Assembly: GCF_032118995.1 (NCBI RefSeq)
Contig: NC_092665.1
Coordinates: forward strand, 2,826,001-2,890,000
Reading direction: 5' to 3'
DNA length: 64,000 bases
Source of the DNA: Asterias amurensis
Taxonomy: Eukaryota > Echinodermata > Asteroidea > Forcipulatida > Asteriidae
Shown here in pieces: positions 43,566-53,079 of the stretch. The position numbers and the translations under genes are program-made. The notes under the pieces were generated by a model, which had not been told where the DNA came from, did no database searches, and saw nothing but the letters and a program-made list of their open reading frames with translations. The stretch's first letter is position 1. Each line of letters opens with the position of its first letter.

Positions 43566-43695
43566 AAGTTTCCGTATGGCGCCACCACTTTTTCATTCGA
43601 AATAAAATAATATAGTATCTAATTTACCTGATTGATATATCCCCTTTTGTAAAAATTAGTGAAAAAGTGGTGGCGCCATACGGAAATTTATCCTA
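43566..43695. repeat. Foldback MITE (TTTCCGTATGGCGCCACCAC)
   Basis: Arms TTTCCGTATGGCGCCACCAC plus TTTTTCA and its complement; 130 bp. A decayed relative lies near 44738-44800. Confidence 0.85.
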
Positions 43696-43977
43696 GAACT
43701 TGTTGGGAGTTTTTTAACTGTTGAAAACGGAAAAATTTGATGAAATCGAGGAGGATTGCAGATTTCTACAACAAAATTGTCGTAACAGTGGGGAGCAGCA
43801 GCAGACGACAATCGGCACGTGACACGTGACCACTTTCTTGCTTTCTTTTGCCAAATAATATCAAAGACAAAACTTTCTCGTTATTTATTTACTTGGTTTT
43901 GTTTTTTGCTCTTCGATACTGCCCTTGTTTCCCGTAAGAATAAAGGTGAATTGGTCCAACTGTCACTCACCTCAACC

Positions 43978-44165
43978 TTTAGCCCTTTTCGAAACCACGG
44001 CTTCAGCTTTGGATTCGGCTTCAGGCTCCGTCCTGTAGAATACAGTGTAGTCTGAAACCCTAAGCGCGTACGCAAAGCACGCGCAATAATTGTCAAAACA
44101 ACCACTGGGCCAAGCTAGCTTGCGCCGAGTCTGTGAGCGAAAACCGTGGTTTCGAGGATGGGCCT
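43978..44165. repeat. Foldback repeat (TTTTCGAAACCACGG)
   Basis: Arms CTTTTCGAAACCACGGCTT and AAAACCGTGGTTTCGAGGAT. Relatives lie near 19035 and 35650. Confidence 0.7.
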
Positions 44166-45314
44166 GTTAACGTGTATCATATCGTCATGCTTTTTTGTCG
44201 TGTTTTGGGACACCGTTAAACAAGACTGGCGCCCCCAGTTGACCAAACCATGAAAGTAAATAATGTACACATTTTTGTACGTCTGCGTTTTCGGCTGCAA
44301 ATTTGGAAGCAAAACTCAACTGTTTGAGGGAGAAAAGAGACGGGAATTCAAACAATTCTGAATGACAAGAGATGTGCTCATTTGGTTCATATGAAATACA
44401 AGTAAGTTATGTACATTAAGGTAAAAAGAAAAGAGAAAAAACAATGGTAGTAAGTACCATTCCATACGTACGGTTCACATTTGGCGGGCAACATACCTAA
44501 ATTACATTTTTAGACTACTCTGGCATGGTGTGGAGACACACTGAACTTTTGTCTGTCACTGTGTCAGTCGTGACTCTGTGGATGTTGTATGGTCAATATA
44601 TAGATTGTATAAGTGTTTGTAAGGGCCGAGTTAATGCCAAGTTAAATTAATACACCAATGCCATGCAAACTCACCTGTTCTGGTGACGTGCATGGCTATC
44701 CTTCTTGGACGTCACACGGTCAGGGGATCGGGGAAATGTCCGGTTCATGCCACCACCTTTTCATTTGTTATAAATATGAAAATAGTATCTATGAAACCGT
44801 GGAGGAATAGGAATACACTAATTAATTTGCTGGTTGCTCAATACATGAGTATAGTCCCCTTTTTTGGTAAACATTTGGCTACTAGGCCTACTACTATTAT
44901 CCCTACTATATGGAGCAATAAAATATGTACGAGTATTGTAAAAAAAGTAGTGGCAGGGTCAGGGATACTGGAATCTTTCTGGATGTCAGTGTCTGTTGCC
45001 CTGCACTGACTTCCTGGACCTGGGTATAGCCTTTTCAACAATGAAACAGCATTTATTTGGGGTATATATTTTTCGCAATGGTAGGCGACCTTTTTAGCCC
45101 TGAACTCCATTCGTTGTATTGTTTGCAACTCGGTGCAACAGATGATTCCAATCCGTATCATTCATGCCTATGGCGACTATAATACAATCAATAATACAAA
45201 AAATACTTTCAAGAGCTCAGCAGAGAGCCGTTTAAAAAGCCCAACAAGCAAGGAGGGCTAGCTAGATGACTTCATCTTGGAAAAAGTGACAAAAGATACA
45301 CTCGGCATTGGAGC
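44166..45314. other. Gene-free stretch
   Basis: No supported coding region or repeat, apart from the decayed foldback near 44738-44800. Confidence 0.45.
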
Positions 45315-45515
45315 AAAGCAGCGCATTATATGTAATTCTACCTCCATGTGCAGACCCAGTAACTGAGGAGCTGTACTCGTATTTGGGAAATGTTGACACC
45401 TGCAGTCGTACAATGAAAAAGGATATATTACGACTGCAGGCGTCAACATTTTCAAACACAGCGTCCCACCAGTTAGTTATTGGGTCTCACCTACAATGTA
45501 AGCTACATTTAACAC
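45315..45515. repeat. Long hairpin
   Basis: Inner arms AATGTTGACACCTGCAGTCG and CGACTGCAGGCGTCAACATT, extended by outer pairs near CAGACCCAGTAACTG / CAGTTAGTTATTGGGTCTC. Confidence 0.8.
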
Positions 45516-45541
45516 GGCGGCCTGTTTGGTGCGAATTCAAA

Positions 45542-45815
45542 TTAAAGACACTGGATAGTATTGGTAATTGTCAAAGACCAGTCGTCTCACTTGGTGTATC
45601 TCAACATATGCACAAAATAATAAACCCGTGAAAATTTGAGCTCAATTGGTCGTCGAATTTGCGAGATAATAATGAAAGGGAAAAAACACCCTTTTCACAC
45701 AAAGTTGTGTGCTTTCAGATGCTTGATTTCGAGACCTCAAAATCTAATTCTGAGGTTTCAAAATCAAATTTGTGGAAAATTACTTCTTCCTCGAAAACTA
45801 CGTTACTTCAGATAT
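45542..45815 (+). mobile_element. TTAA-1 MITE, 3' truncated
   Basis: Starts TTAAAGACACTGGATAG, keeps the internal palindrome, and stops near CTTCAGATATGAG without the second terminus. Confidence 0.8.
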
Positions 45816-46012
45816 GAGATTTTCCTGTTCATAAGGAAGGAGAAAACCTTACAAAGATAGGGCTTTTATAAAGGTATGTTCATTAATAGTATGTACAACA
45901 ATGAGTTTAATTTCCATCTCTCTTTGCATTCTTCAATGCTTTGGCAAAGCATTGAAAAAATGAAATTAATGTTCAACTTCTAAAGGCTGATTAATGTTCT
46001 TTTGCTCTGCAG

Positions 46013-46094
46013 ATCCCCTCTTCTTTGCAACAGCGATCCCAGTCTTCATTGCCAAGTCTTTAAAAGCACATTCAAGCCGTAGAATTTGGATTGG
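46013..46094 (+). other. Candidate 5' non-coding exon of the 47672 gene
   Basis: An 82-bp segment has a strong acceptor (TTCTTTTGCTCTGCAG) and donor (ATTGG|gtgagt) but no ATG. A pyrimidine-rich acceptor (gtttttt.gtatag, AG at 47635-47636) lies just before the start codon of the large intronless frame, so the two could be spliced as a 5' leader. This is inference from splice consensus only. Confidence 0.35.
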
Positions 46095-47671
46095 GTGAGT
46101 TTGAATACTCTATTTGTAAACTTAATTTTACTGGATATCATACTCGGTTGTTGCATACTTTTGGCAGGAACCTATAACAGATTTCACTCAAAGACACAGC
46201 CATGTGTACCCATTAACTGTAAATTGCCTTAGTAGGCCTACCCTTTTCTAAGTAAAAATTACGTCATTGGTTTATAACCTTTAATAGGGGAGGGAGAGAT
46301 GGGGGGGGGGCGGCTCAAGTCAATAAGGAAACCGCTTTTAACATTAGTTAGATGAGTATGTCTCCCCCCTGAAAATCTGAGAGGGCTTAATTTAATTTCT
46401 TTCATATTAAATGGCCAGGTATAGATGTATGAAAACAAAATGAGGTGTTACATGCCATTTACAGTGCGGTAACAGTGTTTGATAGTCCCACATAACAGTA
46501 TAAAAAAATGTGCACAATGAATGCTTGTTTATATGGTTTACACGATTTAGCGAGTTCACAGAGCCGGTTTTTATATCACTTTATACACCCCCATATGACT
46601 AGTTTTTGACTTAGAGTGCATTAATATTTAGTATTAATTTAACAGGCATCCTGTGGTACAATTTAAATAGTTGAATTTTAAGGTTTTGTGCAGTAAGCGT
46701 TTGTTCAAAATATTTCAACTTCTGATTTCAAACACACTCATTCACCGAGACTTGTAAGAGAGACATTCCTCTTTTGGTTTATTCACATGTTTCGACCTGC
46801 CTGCTATGTCTTTGCCCCTCAGGCATCGAGCCGTACTGTTTTTTCACCACCGAGACTATTACATAAAGTAGTCTGTGTATAGCGACCTCTCTTGTTGGAT
46901 GTTTACCAGTACAATATGGTTGAATAGTTAGATATGCTATAAACACCCCTATTTCGAAGTGTCACTAAAACATAAAATGCAAAGTGCTTACCTCATGGCA
47001 ACAGCTTGGAAATTGACCTAAATGCGTTTTTTTGTGGTAGGACCTAAGACCTCAGCTAGTTCTTTTAACAGGTCATTATACTTTTTACCCAATGGAGTGT
47101 ATTTTCATTGCCTTTGGCATTTGTCGTTTATCCAGCTGGGCACTTTTGTTTGCGGACTGTAACTTGAGATAGAAGTGACATTTAACTTGGGTGAAGTTGT
47201 TGCCCTTGGTGACAGGAAAGTTTGGATTGTTTTTGCGTTGAAAAGTCGAAGGTTATGGTGGTGAGTTACAGCCACACAGGACTGTAACTCCAGTTAGAAG
47301 TGACATTTTGTTTGCTTCTGACCTGAATGACTGGTAGCTCTTGGATTATTAAGGAAAGTTGAATTGATAGGGGTAAAAAGGAAAGTTCAAGGTCAAAATT
47401 CAAGTCACAAGACCAAAGCTTGACCTTTGCAAAGGTCAATGTTACAGTGGTGCAGGAACATTGTTTGGTGGTATGTTTGATTAGCAAGCATGTAATCTAC
47501 TGATGAAGTGTTTAGCAGCAACGCTGTTATGTGGGGTTTTTGTGGGGGGGGGGAGAAGGGGGTTTAAAATAATTATTATAAGGCACTCAAAATTTTATTC
47601 TGAATCTAATGGATGCTATATCCGTTTTTTGTATAGGCCCACTTCTTGATGAGTCGTTCTCATAACTGAAG

Positions 47672-50600
47672 ATGTCTCAAGTGGCCACAACACAGTCATC
47701 TTTGTCTAGCATCCCAACGGATCTATTTTTGTGGTGGGAAGAGGATTTTTATTCTGGTAAATTTATATGTCTCCCTGAGAGCAGGGAAACCTTTCAGCAT
47801 CTCGACATAAGCGATGAGCAGGTGAGCTTCTCTGCTTTCGGCTCAAATGGTAAGCTTGGAGGATTTAATTTATCCAAGAAGGTTCCACTCTTAGTGAACT
47901 TATGCATTGATAGGATTCTCGGACTGCCAAATGAGGTGAGCGGGTTTGTACAGGTACCTCCTGGGCTCGTTCCTCGTTTGGAGAATCAGAGAAAAAGGAA
48001 ACGCCTTGAGCGCCTAAGACTTGAATGGCTTCTGAAAGAGCTACTCCACCAGGAGGATAGCCTTGCCTCCAGGCTACATGTCCAATCAAAAGTACCACAA
48101 GTGACTCAGGCGACCACCAATGTATTCCCTCGAAACTGCCGCTCAGCATGGGAAACAGATGTCAAGGCACACGATAATTTTAACGATGGCGAGATGTTTC
48201 AAGACTATGATGGGATGAGCTGGTGCTTCCTCCCAGTAGCTGTCGAAGGAAGGGACAAAGGCAACTGGCCAATCGCTGCTTTAGCTCATACAGTTGAGCT
48301 AATGCTTCCACATAGATTCTTGATCCAAGAGGATAGGGTACCACCTGGAAGTGTTAAAACAGTAGATGATGTGTTGAACAGAGAACTGCTAGCAGCTGTG
48401 GCTCGAGTTAAGTCTGCCCTTGTAAAAATCTGCCCAAAGCTTGTCCACTTCTGCCTGGATCCTGCCTTAGCATACGTATGGTGGGGAAGAGGGGATGTTA
48501 ATAAAGCTGAGGGGATGTTTCTAAGGATTATTGACCGGATTCCGAATGACCTGTTTACTCAATCTGACATCATGGGTGGACAAGATATGGCTGGAGATGT
48601 TTCCCTATGGACCCGCCAGAAAGCATTGTACCTGAATGAAATCGGACGCATGCATTCGTACTTCAACCAACCACAGGAAGCTGCAAATTTTTACAAAGGA
48701 GCTGTTGATTTGATCTCGGGCTTCTGCCAAGAAATATTTCCTGATTGCACAATACAGAGCTTGATGCTCCAAGCCAATGCATTTGATCAAGGATTGATGG
48801 ATACCTTAAAAGCTACCCGAGCAGCAGGTTTGTGGGATAGAGTTACTTCAGAGCCGGGGTGTAACCCCAATTTAGTCCAAATGGCTGCGGAATCATTCCT
48901 GCACTGCCATGCAGGTTACCCGTTGTATAATTCAACAACAGAAGAAGAAGACCAAAATACCGCTTGGTTGCTGGAAGCTAGGCTTCGGTTACAAGTTCTG
49001 GCCACTTCAGTGCCTAAGGTGAGCCTCCATCTCTCGCTGATCCTTGCGATACTTGGTGATGACAATGCAGCAGAAGATGCGTACATGACGTATGTCCAGG
49101 AATATGCATCTCATCACCCAGCATTTCAGCAGCAGATACCAGGAGCTGTGTCTATGTTTATTGGTGCAGAGATGAAGAATCATCCTTGGTGGGTATTTCC
49201 TAACTGGGCAGGCAAAAGATCTGGGAGAGTGACAGCAAACAAACATCTCACTGTGCTACCTTTACATTGGAGGAGGGTGTTGAGGCATTGTAGTTGTGAT
49301 ATGGAGACATTTGATGGAAACCAATTCAACAGCAGCCGGGAAGCCTCATGTCGCGTAGCCGAGGTGCAAAGTATCTTGCCCTACCTTTGCCTTACCCAAG
49401 ACGGACGGTTGATTGGATCCTTCTCTGAAAATCTACCCCCACTGATCTCAGTATCTCTAGATCCTTTTACAGGGGCGTTGTATCTGCCTGAACAGTTTCA
49501 AGAGGCAGACACCGTAACTTACGGTGACATCCAAGATATCGGTGGAAGAAGTGATTCCAGGAAAGACCGTTTTAGTTTTGAAACCTTTATTCCAACGCCC
49601 ATTTTGACATTTGATGACTCCAAAGATGGGAGATCAGTCTCTCTGCTGACATGGCAAAACAGACACACCACAGTTAATGATGATGGCATTCCGGTTGTCG
49701 CCGAAACACAAAGCTCTAAAGCGAAGCTTGTGTATTCTGGTTGTGACGGTCTTTGTGAAATCAATATAGCCGAGGTGGTTTTGAAGGCCAAGAAGGAAGT
49801 CATTCTGCAGCTTCTGAGAAATGAGGGAAACGATCAGAATCAAGAAAGGATGAAAGATGCTTCAGATTTTCTTGATTTATGTATCTCTAAGACAAAGAAC
49901 ATGCAGTACAGCTTCTTCAAATCTGCAGAATCCAGCAAGAGGAACCCCCTTGAAGATGTAAAAGTCAAACTGAGTAGCATGACTAAGAACCAGCTTAATG
50001 ATTTGCTTGAGCCAGAATTCTTTAATCTCAAGAGGGTCGTTTTGGTTGGACAGTCGACAGCTGTTATAGCCTTTTCAACAGGCTTGTGTCAACAGTCCCG
50101 TTCTCAGTCCATCGATGCATTAGTTTTCTTGGACTGCTCCAATATGGGATCGTTTCAGAATCCAGTTGTTCAGTACCCGCAAAGGCCTGATACAGTCTGG
50201 AAGATACCAGTTAAAGAAGGATTCAAAAGTAACGATGGAAATATCTTGATTGTTTCAGAGGTTTCCATTTATGATCACGACAAAGACAGGGTGTATGTCT
50301 TCGATAATAAAGGAGAAATTGTACACATCCATGATGAACTAAAGATTAGTCAAGTATCAAATGTCTGTGTTAAAACGGATGTGGGAAATGATGACATGAT
50401 GGTGGGTACCAACCGTAGCAGATCAAAGCTCATATTGACGGACACCAAAGGAACCGTGCACCACCAAACCAAACCGATTGGCGCGCTTGGAATCGTTGAA
50501 CATTTTATCGCTGTGTTCGACATGATTTTTGTCTCTCTCAGGGACCGGATTCTTGTTTTTGATTCGAGTACACTTGAGCCTGTCCAAATTGTACAAGACG

Positions 50601-51271
50601 CTGCTCTTACCGATGAGGCTGGTTCCCAGCGTCATGTAGAGCGGGAAGTTGGTGTTCTCTTGACAGGGGAGAGGAGCTTCATGAAAGTCCTGTACAAGTA
50701 CGAGGTTGCTTCGACATCCTCCCCCACTTCAGCCCCCTCCTCCACAGCCTCCTCTACCCCCTCCTCCGAACCCTCCTCATCCTCCACTACAGATGCTCAC
50801 TTCAGGGTAATACTTGGAGTTGCCAACCATGTGTTTGTTCTTCAACGGGCTAAGCAGTCCCCGAAGGCTCCTGATGAGGAATGCCCCATAATCACTCCAC
50901 CCGGACCAGTAACACTTATAACTGAAGTACTTGTGCCTGGTGTCCCCACAGAGGCGTGCTTCATCAATCGGATGGCAGGGTTCGTTGTTACAGCCTCGAT
51001 ATTTGAAAGCTCTAAACTACCACTGTATCGAGAAAACCTGTACTGGTTTGACCTAAATGGACACATCCGAGGCATTCACCCGTTTCTTGGGCAAGGGCCA
51101 CATGGCTTTTACGCTGTACATCTCAATGAACCAAACAACATGAATGCAGGAAGAGTTGAACAAGTATCTGTAGGAAAAGGAGCCGATGGGGATCGGGGAG
51201 TATGGTACCTGTACTTCACAGATGGCCTGGGTGGAATATGCTGCATAAAACTTCACGAAAGTTTGTACTAA
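47672..51271 (+). CDS. Unrecognised 1199-aa protein, intronless
   Basis: One uninterrupted frame, ATG at 47672 to TAA at 51269-51271. There is no signal peptide or membrane segment, so it is probably cytosolic or nuclear. Residues 1-100 begin with an acidic and aromatic stretch (LFLWWEEDFYSG). A basic helical segment (NQRKRKRLERLRLEWLL) lies near 107-123. Residues about 260-520 are helical, with a TPR-like repeat (LYLNEIGRMHSYFNQPQEAA near 316-335), so probably an alpha-solenoid. Residues about 580-1199 are beta-rich with recurring propeller-like strands (RVYVFDNKGEIV, RILVFDSSTLEPV, LYWFDLNGHI). A Ser/Thr/Pro linker of about 30 residues lies near 1013-1042. I do not recognise a family and assign no function. 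A conserved solenoid-propeller scaffold is the most I infer. The long frame and good codon use argue for a real gene. Confidence 0.85.
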   Translation: MSQVATTQSSLSSIPTDLFLWWEEDFYSGKFICLPESRETFQHLDISDEQVSFSAFGSNGKLGGFNLSKKVPLLVNLCIDRILGLPNEVSGFVQVPPGLVPRLENQRKRKRLERLRLEWLLKELLHQEDSLASRLHVQSKVPQVTQATTNVFPRNCRSAWETDVKAHDNFNDGEMFQDYDGMSWCFLPVAVEGRDKGNWPIAALAHTVELMLPHRFLIQEDRVPPGSVKTVDDVLNRELLAAVARVKSALVKICPKLVHFCLDPALAYVWWGRGDVNKAEGMFLRIIDRIPNDLFTQSDIMGGQDMAGDVSLWTRQKALYLNEIGRMHSYFNQPQEAANFYKGAVDLISGFCQEIFPDCTIQSLMLQANAFDQGLMDTLKATRAAGLWDRVTSEPGCNPNLVQMAAESFLHCHAGYPLYNSTTEEEDQNTAWLLEARLRLQVLATSVPKVSLHLSLILAILGDDNAAEDAYMTYVQEYASHHPAFQQQIPGAVSMFIGAEMKNHPWWVFPNWAGKRSGRVTANKHLTVLPLHWRRVLRHCSCDMETFDGNQFNSSREASCRVAEVQSILPYLCLTQDGRLIGSFSENLPPLISVSLDPFTGALYLPEQFQEADTVTYGDIQDIGGRSDSRKDRFSFETFIPTPILTFDDSKDGRSVSLLTWQNRHTTVNDDGIPVVAETQSSKAKLVYSGCDGLCEINIAEVVLKAKKEVILQLLRNEGNDQNQERMKDASDFLDLCISKTKNMQYSFFKSAESSKRNPLEDVKVKLSSMTKNQLNDLLEPEFFNLKRVVLVGQSTAVIAFSTGLCQQSRSQSIDALVFLDCSNMGSFQNPVVQYPQRPDTVWKIPVKEGFKSNDGNILIVSEVSIYDHDKDRVYVFDNKGEIVHIHDELKISQVSNVCVKTDVGNDDMMVGTNRSRSKLILTDTKGTVHHQTKPIGALGIVEHFIAVFDMIFVSLRDRILVFDSSTLEPVQIVQDAALTDEAGSQRHVEREVGVLLTGERSFMKVLYKYEVASTSSPTSAPSSTASSTPSSEPSSSSTTDAHFRVILGVANHVFVLQRAKQSPKAPDEECPIITPPGPVTLITEVLVPGVPTEACFINRMAGFVVTASIFESSKLPLYRENLYWFDLNGHIRGIHPFLGQGPHGFYAVHLNEPNNMNAGRVEQVSVGKGADGDRGVWYLYFTDGLGGICCIKLHESLY

Positions 51272-53079
51272 CTAATAAGCGTGTACTGTGTGAACTTTGA
51301 GCTTACACTCTACTTGAGTGAGAGGTACGGAGTTGGGCACACTAAGCAATTATATAGACTGTAAAACAACTAGTGCAGAAATTTTTGTTTAACAATTCTT
51401 CGCATTTATGACCAGCATCTTCAGAAGCTGAGTATGGACACACTCTAAAAAACCTGCTCAACCTTGGCTAAGATTCTTACCCTTTCGCTTTAAAAAGGGA
51501 AATTGGTCGTTCACTTGCGGTAAAAATTGTTGCAGAACATCAAAGTGTAAAGCAAAAAAAACATCATAGATAAACCAAGTGAGAATACTGGTCTTTGACA
51601 ATTACCAATAGTGTACAGTGTCTTTAAGTGACAGGTGCAGCATCTTAACAGCACAGTTGGGTAAGAAGTTTACCCATGTGACGTCAATGTTCCCTTTATA
51701 CTCCAAACATAAGTAAACTTTTATCAACCTTCTTTTTGGTGTAAACTGGATTATCTCATCGGTATCATGTGACAACACCATGGTGTACTTTTGATCACCC
51801 CGGGTTTTTTTTTCATTTAATAGTAAAACAAAAAGTACAACCTACCAAATTCTGGTTATCGAGGGGCTTCATTTGAAGGAAATGGTGGTTCAGTCGAGTA
51901 AACCAAGGGCATCTGATGCGGATACAGCTGGACAATACATTGCCACGCTATAACACGTCAGTCAATGGTTATGTGTGGATAACTGAAATAATGCACTTAT
52001 TAGGGGTCTGAGGAAGTACTTGACTGATTTGCGTTAAACAAAAGGAGGAAACTGGCATGCCATTTAAAACGTATGACTCATCCATCCCCGGTTGTCTACA
52101 AAAAAAACAAAAAAATAGTCTGAAGTACGGTGTTGTGATTATTGTTTGAAGGAGAACTGTATACTGAGTGCACTCGTGCAAAAACTGGGGTGTTAAAATG
52201 ACACACCATTGGTGTTGTCATTACTTTACACCAAAACAAGAGTTAAAATATACACCTGGGTGTTTAAATAATACCTATTTATCCCAACACAATTACATTA
52301 GTGTGACAAGGCCTTACTTTAGTATATATTTTAAGTATTGTTATGCTTGTACATATGAATGTATCGATAGCTATTTCTCACTTTATAGAAGCGAACAATA
52401 ATTGTTCACAGGTAAAAGCAATACCGACGGGGTGTCTTTCCTTAAAGCATTTCGTACACCTGTTTATTGTTCACAGTAAACACACGGTCTATGAGTTTGC
52501 AAATTACACAATAAAGGCCGTGTTAAAATAATTTTGATCAAGTGATTACATTGAAGATTATAGGTCTTTCCCACGAATAACAATTAATCACCCTCTAACA
52601 CTACAGCCAATTGGGCAAGGCCACGGCACACCCATGGTATTACGCAACCCGCAGGCCAAGCACTGGTTTCCACCGGTGCGTTTTCACACAGAAGCCATGA
52701 ATCTGCGTAATTTATTTTCGTTGCAAAAAAAAGAAGATAACAAAATCAACCCATAAGCTTCCCTCAAATAACTGTTCCAGCAGACTTGTTATACAGTGTA
52801 TGACGTTATGAGATCCTGAGCGGAAAGCGTTGTTAAAACAGTTTGTTTTGTTTTGGGCCGGAAAAGGGTAGAGTTCATTTTTTGTTGTCAACCAGTCGCA
52901 CATCCTTTGGAGGATTAACTTTTAATAAGGAAAAGCAAAGATCATTAGCTTCATTTGTCTGTGTCTCAGTTTCAGTAGTCGAATGGTCATGGTAACAAGT
53001 TTATGTTGTAAACTCTAGCGTGGAAATCTATTCAGATTGGCATTTTGAAAATTTACTGTCAAGAAATCAATTATTAAGT
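51272..53079. other. Intergenic stretch with small repeat pieces
   Basis: A TTAA-1 end fragment lies at 51569-51627 (ending GTGTACAGTGTCTTTAA). Near 52180-52265 is a 'gggtgttaaaatgacaccattggtgttgtca' type motif, also at 57908-57957 and in part at 16416-16440. No coding region is supported. Confidence 0.6.

Noticed and set aside
44679-44751. Possible RNase T2 first exon on the minus strand (open frame starting MNRTFPRS with a gtgagt donor in the right phase)
   Set aside because: It has no signal peptide. The exon at 43089-42992 has the right phase, a stronger donor and a clear secretory signal.
53020-53079. Upstream ATG adding 20 residues to the first Ig receptor
   Set aside because: The extension (MEIYSDWHFENLLSRNQ...) is polar and would bury the signal peptide. 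The ATG at 53080 starts directly on it.
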